NCBI RefSeq assembly: GCF_020184175.1 | Contig: NC_065533.1 | Location: 42,012,351 to 42,076,350 of the forward strand | Source of the DNA: Aphis gossypii | Lineage: Eukaryota > Arthropoda > Insecta > Hemiptera > Aphididae | Length of the DNA: 64,000 bases | Direction: 5' to 3' | Shown: positions 1 to 15,200 of the stretch, piece after piece | How the letters are laid out: the number at the start of each line of letters is the position of its first letter | How positions within the stretch are numbered: the stretch's first letter is position 1 | The notes under the pieces: generated by a model | The model's input: only the letters and a program-made list of their open reading frames with translations | Databases searched by the model: none | Told to the model about the DNA's origin: nothing | Position numbers and translations under genes: made by a program

Positions 1-3000
1 CTGCATTTTCTACAGGGCGAAACCGTCACGCTAAAAACCTTCAAAAGGTATCTACAAAAATCGAAATTTAGAGACACGGTAAAATTTTAAATAATAGGTA
101 TATGATATATCTCGTAGTATATAAACTTATTGTGCCTTGTCCCTAATGATATTTTTTTATATCATATTACTATTGTTAACTTTTGAGTCAATATTATATA
201 CCACCTTGTGAATATGGAATATATTAATTAAATTAAATTTTATATATGGATAGAATATGGATTCATGGTGATACCATAAGTACCTAATATCTTAAAATTC
301 GTCTATTTATTTTGAAAATGTCATTGCGTATGGTAAATGCATAGGTAATATATTTGTATGCGTAAAAGTTGTATAGGTCACCACAAAACATCGTCGACAA
401 TACTGATCTTCCTAATATAGTGAGATCTTCCATAAAATTTTCAAACTGTTTATGATGGACCCGATTACCCGAAATATTTAATCAACAATAATTGAAAATT
501 CAAAAATATCTAGAAATAATTAGAAATCAGTCATAGGTAACATATATCATTGTAAAATCAATACTGTTCAATTCTGCTCAGAATCTATAAACGGTTGGTA
601 CTTATATGTAAATAGGATTGTATTGTTTCAGGATACTTCTTAAATGTTATAAAAATTTAAATAATTTAATTGTGATAGTTATTCCCAAAAATTTTAAAAA
701 TACAAATTTAAATAAATTAATTTTAAAATGAAAAAAAGGTGATCATACTTGGTGAATCACTCTGTATTATTTATACCTACAGGGTCATAGAAATTGACAT
801 TTTAACCATTAGTTCTAATAATAGTAACTCCGGCAGTTGTAACTACTACGTAAATATTATTCTATTGATAGGAACACAATAATATTAATCTGTTATATTA
901 TAATGGCAGGAAATGGTCATTCTTCCATCAAATTTAGTTCTTTACAATTTTTAAATGATATGGGATATTAGTATCACATTATATGTATATTATTGTTATT
1001 AATCACAAAATATTCACATCGTAGACACAAATTGTATACCGAAATGTGTTGATATAATGGACTTGTTTTTGCTATAAGAACATTTATTTTATATTCTATG
1101 CTCCTAACGGAAATGTATAATAAAGATTATGCGTTAATAGCAGGAAATGGATCGCTCGTCGTTTGTCCAAACTACGATATTTACTAAGTGGCAATGCATT
1201 CATTCCAAAAATAATAATCAATTATCATTATTTGCAAACATTATCTTAAGTAGGTTATTATACTAAATTACTAAATGTATTGTGCGTGTTATAACATTTG
1301 TCAAAAACGAATGTCTAGAAATTCTATTATAATGCTATCGCGAGAAGGTATGTTACTATCTACAAAACATTGTGACTATCTAGTGACTACGACGTATTCT
1401 CAACTTTTTTTAATTGGTAAATAAACATCTTAAAAAGAACTTTATATTCAATTTTCGAGAATTTTCATTAGCAAAAAAATGTTCAAACAACATATTTTAT
1501 AAGAAAAAAACTAATAAAAATATTATTTATAAAAAGTCCAAAAAAAGTCAAAATTTTTTTTAAATTTAATATGTACCCGCTTAATCAATATTAATTATAT
1601 CGTTTAAAGTTAAAATATCTACGGTTATTTATTTTTAACTTATAACAATAAAATAAAATAGGTATTGCTTAAAAATTTAGTTTTTCATTAATTCCAGGTT
1701 ATTTTGAACAGTACTGGAAATTTTTAATTTTGCACCCTTTTAAATACAAATTAGATCTAGTTTTTATTAAAAACCTGTCTTTAAGTTAAAAATCTAAATA
1801 TTTTTCCATCTACTTATCACAAAAACAACATACATCGCATTGTAAAATAAATAACGTCGCTAAATACATCGCTCAACTCAAAATCTAAAACAAAGTTTTA
1901 CTTTATTTAAAAATCAAAACATTTCTTTAAAATTAGCCTTTCTTGTAATTTCTATATTGAATTAAAATCAAACGGTCTTCAGTCATCATAACCTTGACAT
2001 TGAAAAAATCAGACTATATAATAGGTATGTTTTTTTATATATTTTTGATCCATCTCAAATATTACGGATAAAGTATATATAAGTTTATCATGAAATAAAT
2101 GACGTAATGCTGTAATGACTAATGGTAAGAAAAATATTTAATGAATTTCGCTGAGATATGAAAAGCCTGGGAAAACATCTAATTATCATAGAATTGTGAT
2201 AAAACCAATTAGATAAATAATAAACCATAGGTATTATGCTATAATATAAGAGTAATCAACACGATATTATTATGTTATTAATAATAACATAGTATTTCTT
2301 GAATACTATAATATTATATTATTACCCATAATTTATAAAAATTCTTAGATATACTTTAAAAACTAATATTTTTAGTGTGTATAGAAGTATGAGGTTCAGC
2401 TTCTCAATTTGATTGAAAACTATGTGTAAACACGTACCTATATCAATCGATAAAGTGAATAATATGACAGGGTGGTCATTTACAGACTTACAGTATCAAA
2501 TGTATATGCATTTTTATTTTTTTATTCACAATGCTCATAGACAATATAAATATTTGATACATCAATGCACTATGAATTATTTCTTATAATAATTTTTTAT
2601 ACTCTGTTCAAAAAGTTTCTTTAAAAAAAAGGAATGAAGTTCGATTACTTTTACTGACATAAAAAATATGAGCCAAGTTCTTTATTTGAATATATCTACG
2701 TTTTATCATCATATTTTTGAAGGAACTTATACACATAATAATATATTCTTTATACATAATTATATAAGTGATTATTTCAATAGTAAGCACTCAACATCTT
2801 AAAAAACTATCAAAAGCAATACATAGTTAATTTCCTATTCTTAATTAAAATATTTTTGTAAGATATTCGATGTATAGAAATCAAATTTCCAACATCTATT
2901 TTGTATCAGTTATATCTTATAAGTAATTAGATGGCACCAGTCGAGTATAAGTAGATATACGTATAGTACAATAGAGTATAGACCAACATTTTGATGGCAA

Positions 3001-4850
3001 TATCATTCCTACATTCATCTATAAACATTTTAATAGGCATCTACTATCTACTAATAACTAATTAATTATATGTATTAATACTGAAAAATACTGTAGTCGT
3101 TTTCAGAAAAAACATACTGCTTTGAAATTAAAAAAATATTATGTATAATATATTGCCTTTTAAAATGTAACAATTTAAATGTCGATTACGATAAAAAATA
3201 TTAAACTTTTTAATCAAATAAGTTATAAATTACATTCATAAACCTTAATATACTTTTCTCAACAGTAAAAAGTGGATAAAGAAAAGAGGATCGCCCTATG
3301 TATAATAATATTTAGTAGATATAGGTCTCTGGTCTATATTATAATTTTAATATAAGCTAATATGGTGTAACTGAGAGCAATCGTGTAATTTCTGCACGAA
3401 GCCGAAGAGACATTTAGGTATTATATTATATTAATATAAATAGTAAATAATATACTTACGCATAATTCGATTATATTTTAATAGTATTCTTAATGCTGTA
3501 AATGCTTCGAATAGGTACTCCAAAAAGTATTTTTTCAATTTCTGAATGAGTATATTGTTTCATTCAACTCTGTTCACCGGGTACTTGTATACGTAGATAA
3601 ATATTATATACGCGCGGTATACTCGCAACAGGGCAGTCTTGAATAATTCCCAACCTTCAATTACGTACCAACATATATGTAATATATTAATATGAGTAAT
3701 AAAACACACATCTCTTTTAGTCTAATGTCATGTGTGTGGCGGACGGTTACAATTTCGACACCGTTTTTTTATAGATGTATCTATATAGGTATATATATAA
3801 ATTATAGGTACTGTATATATATATAAATTAAATATAATAAAATATACACGAGCGCACATACTCGTGTCCACTCTAAAAAGCATTCGACATCCCCTTTATA
3901 TAGGTATATGTGTACGGGCGTATAATATTGTAAACATTTTAGCTCGCATTTTAGTATAGCATTCTATTTTACATCATACGAATAACATATTTTAGTATTA
4001 TTACCATAAAGTGCCCTTATAGACATGTATAATATATTCCAAACACTAATTTCTCTAAATACCACTATATCGCGAGTACCAATAAATTTTGCCACTTTAC
4101 GAACAATGAACGTATGCTGTTCTATTTATCGTGCATAATTATATATAATATTACTACCTAATTGCGTAGTTTCTGATTTACGGTCAAGTCGTGTACTATT
4201 ATCGAAGACATTGCTACAAAAACTAGACAAAATAGCAATTTTCACGTAATAAAAAAAAAAGAAGAATTTCCTATGAGGATATATTGTAATAAACCTTATT
4301 ATAGCCGTATTATACTCGTATTCGCGGTATAGTATAAAACTACGAGCTATTTCTCGCAGTTTCCCTCACATAACAGTATTTTTATTCCTATTACGAGTTA
4401 GGAAACTAATTTAAGCTTAGTGATTTTCATTAATTATGTCGAAAAACATTAATACAAGTTTGAATAAATTTTACCTTAAAAATACTATTTTTCATACAAA
4501 ACTTGCCACTGCTTCTATTTCTTTAGTTAACTTCTATACAAAAAAAAAAAAAAAACACAAATTAAACGATCTCTACAATAAATACATGTACCGGATCAGT
4601 CACCATTCAAAAATAATAAAAAATCTGACACTCCAAGAGCACAACTTCGACCGGCTCAAGCACCACAAACAGGGTTTATAGTTCGTTTCACCGCCGTTTA
4701 TTTCGCCACCGGACGCGTATAACTATATATATTAACAAACCCTCTGTTGTCCCAGCAACGTACGTAATTCCGCACATTTCATTGGCTCGTTTTAATTTCG
4801 CGCCAACTTAATAATTAGGTATATTTAAACTTTACCAGATACCCTTTTTT
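1..4850. other. AT-rich intergenic DNA, no gene seen
   Basis: The stretch is AT-rich with many TA-rich short runs. The open frames in it are short (81 codons or fewer), start at random methionines and show no domain or splice-supported continuation. I see no gene, RNA or complete transposon here. Confidence 0.5.
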
Positions 4851-4950
4851 TTGTAATTTTTTTTAGCAGTGACACCAATGTGAAAAAAACGTTATTACAG
4901 TGATGCCCGCGTTGTCACTCGTTCGCTACGCTGCGCTCGGACAAAAAAAA

Positions 4951-5426
4951 ACCAAAATATCCCTCGACTTGTTATGCATCACAACTTCAAGTCGGTCACT
5001 GGGTAACCACCGCATAACCTAACTTACCACTATTATCATTTTCCAGACTAGTACGAAACGGTCGGCGGCGAAATAACCAAGTCCGCCACAAATGACATTT
5101 TGCTCTATGGGTGTAACAATACATTATTATAATATGTTTTTGCTATCTAGGAAGATAAAGAAACAATTCTTCGTGAAATATACAAAAAATATAACACTAA
5201 TCGAATGTAAAGTAAGGAACAAAAACAAAATATCCAAAATAGGGATAGAGGAGATTGAACAAATTAATATAATAATTTATATAGAATAAGCCAGAGTAAA
5301 TGTATTATTGTTTAATACGTTTATTGAACTTTACTTAACAAAATTCTTCTACACTAAAACTATGAAAATATCATTGAAAAAAATTGTATGTGTTATCGGC
5401 TATGATGTCGAGGGATATTTTTTTAA
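4951..5426. repeat. Possible inverted-repeat element
   Basis: A 12-base arm ATATCCCTCGAC near 4,958 recurs inverted as GTCGAGGGATAT near 5,407, with some further similarity on both sides. The segment before it is locally GC-rich. This could be a small terminal-inverted-repeat element, but no target-site duplication was recognised and a chance match is not excluded. Confidence 0.25.
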
Positions 5427-5659
5427 ATAGAAAAAAAAACGATGATTTCCAAATTCCAACATCACAGGCAAGTTTTTTATCGGGTAAGTACTAAGTATAT
5501 TATACACTAGTAATATTATACTATATAACTATATACAGGTCATACAGGTGCATCGCATTTACTGTAAATGCTATGTACAAATGACTAAGCATTCTGTTTC
5601 ATGTTAGCCTTTTTCTAAAAGTATGTATTGTATAATATATTTATAACATAATATATTAA

Positions 5660-6620
5660 GTATTGTATTATTTTAGACCACAGTCCGTCGCGCATCCGTC
5701 GTCGTCGGCTGAATTACACCGCCGCCGCCGCACATAACAATGACATGACGTAGGTCGTAGGAATATAATATATTATGCTATATGCGGGAAACACAAAACG
5801 AAACGAATATATTATTATAATTATTTAGGTATAATAATAATAATGATTATTATTATTATTATTATTATATGACAAGACGGGCCCCGGTCTGCGGTGCGCG
5901 CGCCGTGTGATTTTTTTATTTTTTTTCGCGTGCGCGCATTCGGGGCCCTGCGAATTCGCAGCGACGTGGTACCTATGTACAATATGATGGCTGTAGATAA
6001 TATATATATATACATATAAACATAATATAAGACGTTGATGGTAATAATAATAATAATAATAGTATAGGTATATAACATAATGCGCGTAAAATATTGTCGT
6101 TTTCTTTGTGAGGTGAAAAGAGACGGCGCGTACAATAATAATAATATTATGTGTATGATAATATATGAATGCACACTCGTACAGGTGTGTGTATATGGTA
6201 TAAATAGGCACCGCCGCCGTCGGAGGAGGTGGCGCCAATATGCACAGACAATAATACTCGCGCACACATACACACGTAAAACGTATACGTATTTATATAT
6301 ATATACATTCGAAATTTATATGTATGTGTGTGAGTACGTACTGTGTGCGACCAAATTATATGTATTATACGCGATGGTCGGCGCGGGGGTGGGTCGGCCG
6401 AATATTATTATCCGTGTGAAGCCGCGCGACGGTCCGTTGTTTCTGCCGCCCGACCGAACCCTGTTGCACCACCGAGAAAGCCGCCGCCGCACGATAGTGC
6501 AGCACCGGTGTTGATTTGGTTGTTGTTGTTGTTTTTTTTTTTTTTTTTTTTTTTTAATCGGCGGTTCGATCCGTTTATCGTGGACGGGGAGTGTTTCCCT
6601 TTATCCTACATAAAATGATT
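5660..6620. promoter_or_regulatory. CpG- and microsatellite-rich island
   Basis: This block is much richer in CG dinucleotides than its surroundings: CGTCGTCGTCGG-type runs near 5,695, GCGCGC near 5,900, and GCCGCCGCCGC near 6,480. It is interleaved with ATT/AAT microsatellites (5,826-5,868 and 6,045-6,062), a TA run near 6,300, a long T tract at 6,531-6,555 and a TAT microsatellite at 6,636-6,660. The other GC-rich blocks in the window sit at gene 5' ends, so this may be a promoter or first exon of a gene that continues outside what I can read. Long open frames on both strands here come from the repeats and are not convincing proteins. Confidence 0.35.
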
Positions 6621-7544
6621 TATTCGATATGGTTTTTTATTATTATTATTATTATTATTACATTTTTCGGGGAACTCGATGAATATAAATACAAAAAAAG
6701 AAAAAAATAATAATAAATAAAAGTATGTTTCTAAGTGTGTGTAACACACTGATATTATATATTATATACCTAGGTAGTATTAATATACGTATGCCTACCT
6801 ACATTGTATACATTATTTAGTTTAATAGAAATAGCTAATTCGGCGGATTAAAATGTCTTTTGTTTCATTTTTCATATGCGAGTTGAGGCAATTGCTAAAA
6901 CAAAAAAGGAAGAATATGAAATTTAAGTTGGTCTTGTAAGCGGTCATTAATAGGTAGCTATATATTAAAATATAACGTGTGATAGACAACTTAAAGTACC
7001 ATATATAGGTATATATGTATAGTATTAAGTCATTATAACTATGATCACTGGCGAGAGAAGAGGTAGGTATACTTACGTTTAATATATATTGTATGTACAG
7101 TTGATAACTATATAATATATTCTATATCAATAATTTGTCATTCAAATGACTATGTTCATTGACTGCTGTCGGTTTGGTTAAGCCTCAATTTATTTTTATA
7201 GTTGATGCTTTTACAAACGTTACTTGATAAATCTTGAGGATTATAGCTATCTAAAAATGTTTAACCAATATTGTTTGATATTTTTTTTCCCCTATTGCTG
7301 TATTTAAATCTAGTTGTACCTATATAATTACAATATTATTAGAACTTTCTTCAGGAAAATGTGTTCAAATATCCTCATCAAATCACTAAAAAGTTCAAAA
7401 TTTTTATATTTAAACAAATTTCCCAAAAGAAAATTCCAAAAAAGTTAGTAATATTCAAAATAATGCATGTTATATTTTAATTAATTAGACTGTACCTAAA
7501 GCCTATAAGTATATTTAATAGTTTATGATGAATATGTTTCTATT

Positions 7545-8960
7545 TTAGATTCTGAACGAAGTTGGTTTTTACAATGATGTATTTTTTTTTGTGTCTATGT
7601 ACAGCATAACTTGTCGAAATAATAATGCTTCAATTTCAAACTTCGGGGGTGGTTTCCGATGACAAAGTGAATATTCTTGGTGCATTATAGAAGTCAAAAG
7701 TAAAAATTTTCCAGTAGTTTTCAAAAAAATCGATTTTTTGTTATGGTTGTAACTCAAAAACAAATCACTGTAAACACATGAAATTCTTATCATATATTTA
7801 TATTCGTGTTATCTATATAGGTACAGTTAAATTTTTAAAATATTTTGGTTTTTTTTAGTTATTTATAGACAACCGAAATTTTCGATTTTTCTAAGAATTT
7901 TTTTATTTTTTTAAGTGTCCTGAGAATACCTAAAAATTGAATTCAAGGTTTCTTATAAGTTGTTTTTATTGTAGCTAAAAAAATTCAACATTCATTAGTC
8001 ACAATTTTTTTTATAATAATCGTTTAAGATTAAAATTTTTACGAAATTTGTCAAAATCGTGAAAATTTTCAAGAAATTTTATAGTTGAAAATTCACAAAC
8101 TTGTTTGTAATTATATCTAAGGTTAAAGAGTAAAACAATTAGTTTTCTTTAAGTTTTAGCTTATATAGTCATATAGCTTTATAGAAAACTCGAAGCATCA
8201 TTATGGGAAAATGTTATGAGCGTTTGAGTTTTAAATTTTATGAAATTCTGTAACAATAACGATTTATCCTCAAAAGATTTTCAATATTTGTTATTAGGTA
8301 TTCGTATATATTAAGTCGTAGATACTTGAAAATTTCACCAGTTATTAAGATTGACATTTTATTTATATGATTTAATTTTTTAAATATTTTACTAATTTTA
8401 AGGTTATTATAGGTATTTTAAATATTCGTTTTTTTTTTTAGTTTTTTTTGTTATAAATATCAATAAAACATTTTTGGCTGAGTAAAATTACTTTAAAATT
8501 TAATACAAAGTTCTTCATAAGTTATTCTTATTGTGATCCAAAAATTATAAAAATACATAGGCACAATTTATGATTTTTTTTTATTAACATTTGAAGTTAA
8601 AATATTAACAAACATTCGTAAAAAACATAAATATTTGCTAATTATTTTGTAGTTAAAATTTATAAAAAAATTTGTAAGTAGCTAAGAGTTGAAAATTGAA
8701 TATACTAGATTCTCCATAAGTTAAATAAATTAGTTAGACAATAATTATAAAAGAATTTGAGCGCTGGTAAATTTAAAAAAATGTATCTTATGTTTAAATT
8801 TTTACGAAATCCAAAATTCACGCGTAAAATAACGATTTACTATCAAATAATTTTTGATTTTTGTTATAGTTAAAAATTATTAGTCGTAGAAACTTGATAC
8901 ACACACCACTGTTTAAATTGGAATTTTCTATACAAGTTTAAATTTTGAGGTATTCGAATC
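7545..8960. repeat. Dispersed repeat, copy 1
   Basis: The segment starting with TTCTGAACGAAG and running through a T-rich tract, a block with CTTCAATTTCAAACTTCG, and TTTCAAAAAAATCGA has a clear second copy at about 30,980-31,370. Downstream of 7,900 it continues as AT-rich DNA with two diverged internal copies of a motif (about 7,920-8,300 and 8,500-8,720) that share TTCTTATAAGTT/TTCTTCATAAGTT and TTTAAGATTAAAA/TTTGAAGTTAAAA. It is probably a non-coding interspersed family of this genome. No protein domain is visible. Confidence 0.6.
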
Positions 8961-11477
8961 ATTAAAACATAATATAAACTTATATTATACAATGTATAAT
9001 ATACATACATTTATAGCGATATTTGCACTTTTACCACAACATATACATTTTGTGATTCTGTGATTAAAGTTGAACGCAAAATATTATTGAATAATTAATA
9101 ATTAAAATAAAAACTGAAAAATAGATAACCACTCAACTATCCACTATCCAATAGGTGTCAAGTATTCCTCGTCATCGACTAGGTCACTGTAATGAATGTG
9201 TTAAACTTAAATTCAATGATATAACTGATAAGTCATTGATTGATCCTTCATTTAAAACGGCCACTGTTAGCCTAAATTACTAACTATTATTATATTATTA
9301 TATTATTTTTATTTAAATTACTGAAATTTATATTTTAAAACTTAGGAAATCTATCTAACTCTTTAAGACAGAGCTTTCTTTATGCTTATCACCCTTGTAT
9401 CATTAATGACCGATATAGGTACCATTATACACTCCATTATTGTGCAATCCATTCATAATTTAATCCATCATATTAAAATCCCAGTGTTTTAATAAGCTGA
9501 ATTTGCAATACTGTGGTTATCTTTTAAATATACCATGTTACCAGGTACGTGTGTTACCGTACAGTTTAAACATATTCAATATTTTGAAGTCTAATTACAG
9601 TGGTCAAATGGTTTCAATCATAAACACTGACAAAAGGTTTAAAAATTGAAAGGTTTAATTTATTAGTCAGTTAATAATAGTAAAATTACATTCATTGTAA
9701 TATTAAATACAAAAATACAAGTTTTCTTTAAAAATAAGACTTTAATTTAAATAAATCATTTATTTTATTTAAAAATCTAGATAAACAAGTAAATTATAAG
9801 ATAAATAAAAACTTGTTTAATCAAATTGTTTTTTATTAATGAGCGAACTTACTTTATTTATTTTACTAATGCGCTGATTCTAGAAACCGTAAATTTTCTT
9901 AATAAAAAAATAAATAAATAAAATAACTTCTAATTTTCCACGACTTTTCAGACTAGTGAAAATCATCTAAAATTTACTAGGCTTTTCATGTTATCCAGTC
10001 AAACTTCGTGGGCTGGTAGAAGAATACCGAACAAGTTTTCCAAACGCTTAACGCGTCTAGAAAACAATAAGAAGTTAGGTATAAATGTATAATATAAATA
10101 AATACATGTATATATTGTGATTACCTTTAATAATATAATATTTAAACAAAAAATAAGTGGACGTTACACATTGCCAATAAAGTCACAAAGTTTCATAAGT
10201 ATATAAAATGGTATTTAATAAACATTATTGTTGTTCTAAGCACTACATAACTATATGTTTGTTAATATTTGTCATAAATAAAATATAAACGACTACTTTA
10301 ATAGGTACGTCATTATTGTGCACTAAAAAATATCACTAGATAGTATATATGGACGGATAAGATTCACTTAAACTAAAAAAAACGCATATTACACAGTATA
10401 AAATAAAATAAAAATGTATACATAAAAATAATGAATAAAAAATATAAAAAGCAATTAATATAAAAATATATACCTATAAGAATGAAATCGCGATAACTAA
10501 CTTTTATTCATAAACGCAAGTACAAAAATAAAATAATATACATTATGAAAATAAGTCAATGTTGTAAAATGTTTAAGTGGACGGATTATATTATTATGAT
10601 TATTTATACATAATGTATACAATATATGTATGTAATGTATATGTATATTGTAAATAGTGATTTTATGTTTAAATGTTTTTTTTTTTTTGGCAGTTCTACG
10701 TGTTGTCAGAGATATTTGGAAAATATTCCCATTATAAAAATCAATCCATTTTTATATGTACTTCCTAAATGATAATTACCTAATTATAAATCAAAATATG
10801 GAAATATAATACCCAGTATACTCAGTATGTACTATTGTTGTACTATAAGTTATATATATATGGGAATTTTGAATGTTATTCATGGGTAAGTATGATCCAT
10901 TAACTAAATATTAGATGTAATAAACTTATTCCGATTTTATTCAAACATAATTTAATGCAATATTTTATTACCTTTATATTTTTTAAATTAAATAGTTTTT
11001 TTGTGATTTACTTATTAGTGAATCTTTAAAAACAGATACAACTATAATAATAGTTTGTTTTTTATGTTCAAAATTAAATTTGTGTCATATAATATTAGAT
11101 AGCGTTTAATATTATTTTACCATTTTTCTTAACGTATTATTATCATTTTTTAACTAATTATAGATTAAAAAAATGTTTGTTAATAGCATAGTATAAAATA
11201 TTTTATTAATGATCTGTTTTAAAAAAACTCTCTTAAATTTTACCTATAATGATAAAAAAAGTAAATTAATATTTAATTATTTGTTTGTATTGATATTTAA
11301 TTATATTAAAATTATTATAGACTAGTATATTATAATTTATAAGTTATATGTACATAATATTAGAATGGATTCATTTTTATACTAGGAATTTTTCGCTCGA
11401 AATTCATTATTTTAAAACAACTTGTAGGTATGAACATTATAATCACTATAAACTAATTATTTTATACTATATTATTA
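8961..11477. other. AT-rich intergenic DNA, no gene seen
   Basis: Very AT-rich sequence without a credible coding frame or a recognisable RNA. I see nothing assignable. Confidence 0.5.
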
Positions 11478-11653
11478 CAGTGATTCTCAACTGGTGTGCC
11501 GCGAAACACTAATGTTCCATGAATTTACATTAGATGTACCGAAAAATTATTGAAAATATAAATAATTCATACACGTTAAAGTGTGTAGGGTGCTCTGGGA
11601 TTTTTATAAAACACCCATGCTACGAACAAAAAAAAGGTTAAGAACCACAGCTG
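11478..11653. mobile_element. Non-autonomous hAT-like MITE
   Basis: The left end is CAGTGATTCTCAAC and the right end reads GGTTAAGAACCACAGCTG, a degenerate inverted repeat of it. The 8 bases before the left end (TATTATTA) and after the right end (TATTATCT) agree at 6 positions, as for an old 8-bp hAT target duplication. It is about 176 bp and has no coding capacity. Confidence 0.55.
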
Positions 11654-12225
11654 TATTATCTAACATCGGCGCATGCGTTTAAATGGCTTATGCTTGAAAC
11701 GTTTTAAACAAGTATTTTTACAACGTTGAAATTATACTTATAAGTAAATTTTGCAGTATTTAAATTAAAAATCACACTTATTTCTACAGAATAGTATTAA
11801 ATCACAATTTTAGTATATTAAATAATGGCTGTCAATCATATATTTTGAACACAGGCGAGAGTTTTTGATTCATGCGTATAATAATATTATTAATAATATT
11901 TCAAGGCACTGTTTCTGCATAATATACATTAATTGGTATATAATGCGGCACATTACGTACACCAAAATCATATATATATATATAATTACTTGTATGAACA
12001 ATATTATACTGAGTTTACCGTTGCAGGTTTATATTCTTATAAATATATATAATCTATTATGATATATTTTGACCATAATCACAAAAGTTGACCATACTCA
12101 AAACGAATTATTGTCTTAAACTTAAAACTATACGTTTAAAATAGTAAAAAAAAAGTGTTATAAAAATATAATAATTGAGATTATTATATGTGCGCGTGCG
12201 CATTACGTTTTAGATCTATTACTTT
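11654..12225 (-). other. 3' flank of Contactin
   Basis: Sequence directly downstream of the Contactin stop codon on the minus strand. It would hold the 3' untranslated region. I did not find an obvious AATAAA close to the stop, so the transcript end is not placed. Confidence 0.35.
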
Positions 12226-15200
12226 TTAAATGATGCTGTACAACCTCAATAGTAACACGATCGACAGACAGACTGCCGAGTTTCTGCTCGCATTGTTGGT
12301 CAAGTACAGATCGGGATTACCTGGAAAAAAAATACACACAAATATATTAAACAGAAGTTTGACACTATGAGATAAGACATTCTGATCAGGAATGACTCCT
12401 CCCAATAATGCAAGACAAAACAATTAAACCATTATAAAAGACATAATACACAACGATCACAATAAGCGTAGGTACATCTTACCATTTGGATGAAAACCAA
12501 ACACACAAGTTAAAATTAAATACATATTGAATATTGAAATACAATATGGCAACGGAAAACAAATCGTAATGATTAAATAGTGTATTTTATACGTATGCAA
12601 ATAAAACGTATGTAGGTACCTATACGTTTTTTTTTTTTTTGATAGAAAAGTGTTTAAAACGTGACATTGTGACGTGCATGTGATCAATTTAGAAAACAAT
12701 TGTTGTTTTACTCAAATAATAGTTTTAAGGTTTTGGAAAATCACAATTATTGAGATTTTAAAATATTAAGTACAATATTATTATAATTATTATTTCAGTA
12801 ACATGAGTTATACAATTTTATTTTTAACAATACGGAAATATAAGAGTAAAATACAACTAATATGAGTAAATATTTTTCCAAATTCATTTAATTGGTACAT
12901 AAAAAACTAATTTTTAATGAAATTACGTATCAAGTAAATAATTTAGAATTTTATACAATTCTATGTTTTCCATAAAAACACTCATGTTTTTACTAGGTAG
13001 ATTTATTGCAATATTAAATCTTTATTGAATATACATGAAAATGTTTATCATAATTCATATAGTTACACGCACAAGCAATAGTTATAGGCTTATAGCTGAA
13101 AACATTATTATGTACTAACACGAATTTACTATTAATGTATATGTATTTTTTTATAAATATTTTAGATTTGAATTATTATTGTTTCAAATTTATAAATCAT
13201 AATATTATTTTTTTATAAAGAAAAAACTGTTGCATATATCCAACAACTTAACGTTACTATAATAAGCACATACCAGTCTGATTAAAATTACTTCCAGGTT
13301 TTTAAAAAAAAAAATTCTGTTTAAATTATACACTATAAGTAATTTATGCTGATATTGTATAAACTTTCGAATACTTTTGTTAATTTAGTATAAAATATTA
13401 TGTACATGGATATAATAATTAATATAAAAAAAAAGATACCAGTTTATTTGTAAAATATACGCAATAATAACATATACTAGCATATTATTACGATTATTTT
13501 GGATATAAAATAATATAAAAAAAAAATAATATTAAGTCCAATTTATACAGGCAGATATTACGTTGTATTTTAATAACTTATTAGAATGTCTTAACGTGTA
13601 TTATTAATTATACAATGCACAGCAAACTATTAATTATTAATATTACTCATTTATACTCTATTATTAGCGATAGTCGACTACTAATAAACTGCGTAAAATT
13701 AACAATTTTATTTACTGCAAAATGGTTTGAGTTTAGCGTTAAAATTCATTTGTGATAAAAAGTGAAAAATAAAACGTTATTTAAAAAAAAAAAATAGATT
13801 CAATTCTACTTATGAAAAAAAATATATTATATTTATTATATTCCAAGCAACTTCGTTTTCAACACATAAGATATAATATTAATATAGCTATTAATAAATT
13901 ATAATGAATATAAATCGATATTGACTCTTTTTTATACAGAAAAATTCCTTTCTTAATCACATTAGATTAAGGCATAGGTACAAATTCAATAAATATTTAC
14001 AATCAAATACATTGAAGCCTCAATTTTCAATCATTTAAGGATCATTATTAAAATGTTTCGTATTTTTCTGTTTTGTTAGAAATAAATATTTATTTTTTTT
14101 TAAGTTAATTATTTTTTCATTACATTCTATTTCCAAATCATCCATAATATTATATATTATATTCATTAATCATTATTCATAAAAATAATGGCCGTCATTT
14201 TACGACTCTATACAAGTTACGAACAATTAAATGAATGTTAGCAGCTCGATTAAGTTAACGTCGATGGCACATCATGATTATTGGTGGTGATTTGACAGTG
14301 ACGATTATAAGCGTGATTAAAAATATGTCATATTCGCATGATTTTTCATAGTCTAACGTACAAACTTAAAAACTTACAAACATAGGTACAACCACAGGAA
14401 TCTACTAGATAACTTTACGAACAACATAGCAAACTTACGTTCAGGACCAATTATCAAATTCAAGGTAAGAACTCAATGTTTGTACGTCTTTAGTTTAAGT
14501 TTTTAATAATATTTTTATAATTATAAACGGGTAATGGCTAATGAATTATGTGTAAATAAAATATAAAATATTGCGATTTGAAAATGCATACAGCTTGCTT
14601 AAAAATTAAAATATTGTATAAAACTGACATAGCGTCCTATATACATTGATGTTTACCGTATGTAAGACGAAGACAACACATGCTGCAGGTGTGGCTTTTT
14701 TAATAATAATCGTTACAATTAATAGCTACAGATTAGACAATCTTGTGCGTTCAAATTACTCGAATTGAATGTGTAAAACCCTACGGGAAAGATGAAATCG
14801 TTGAAAATCAAAATATCTACTTAAAAATACAGTTACGAAAATTAGAAATAATTTTTCAATCGATGAAAAACATTAACGGAAATAGTTGATAATTAAAACC
14901 AACAACGATTTAAGATTTGTCTATCATAGGCTTCGTGATTCACAGTTCTCACAAAAATATGCATTTATTATTATTCCAATCGCTTTGATTAGGTACGTTG
15001 TAAAATGAGAGAATGTCAAAATTACAATAACGACGAATTGCCTAATTAATTAATGTACATACATATTTTTACATATTAGATATTACAGAACTTTAAGTAA
15101 TTATAAATCACTACAAATTCCCGATAAAAAAAAGGAATTATAAATTATATTAAAAAATGTAATGATTGCATGTAAAAATAAATTATGCTTTTCTTAAATA

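Noticed and set aside
4436..5289. Two plus-strand frames of 81 and 65 codons
   Set aside because: Lys/Asn/Ile-rich products typical of AT-rich random frames; no domain, no splice support.
5821..6618. Open frames of 91-150 codons on both strands
   Set aside because: They run through ATT/TAT microsatellites and CG-rich runs, overlap each other on opposite strands, and give low-complexity Ile/Tyr/Arg-rich products without a domain.
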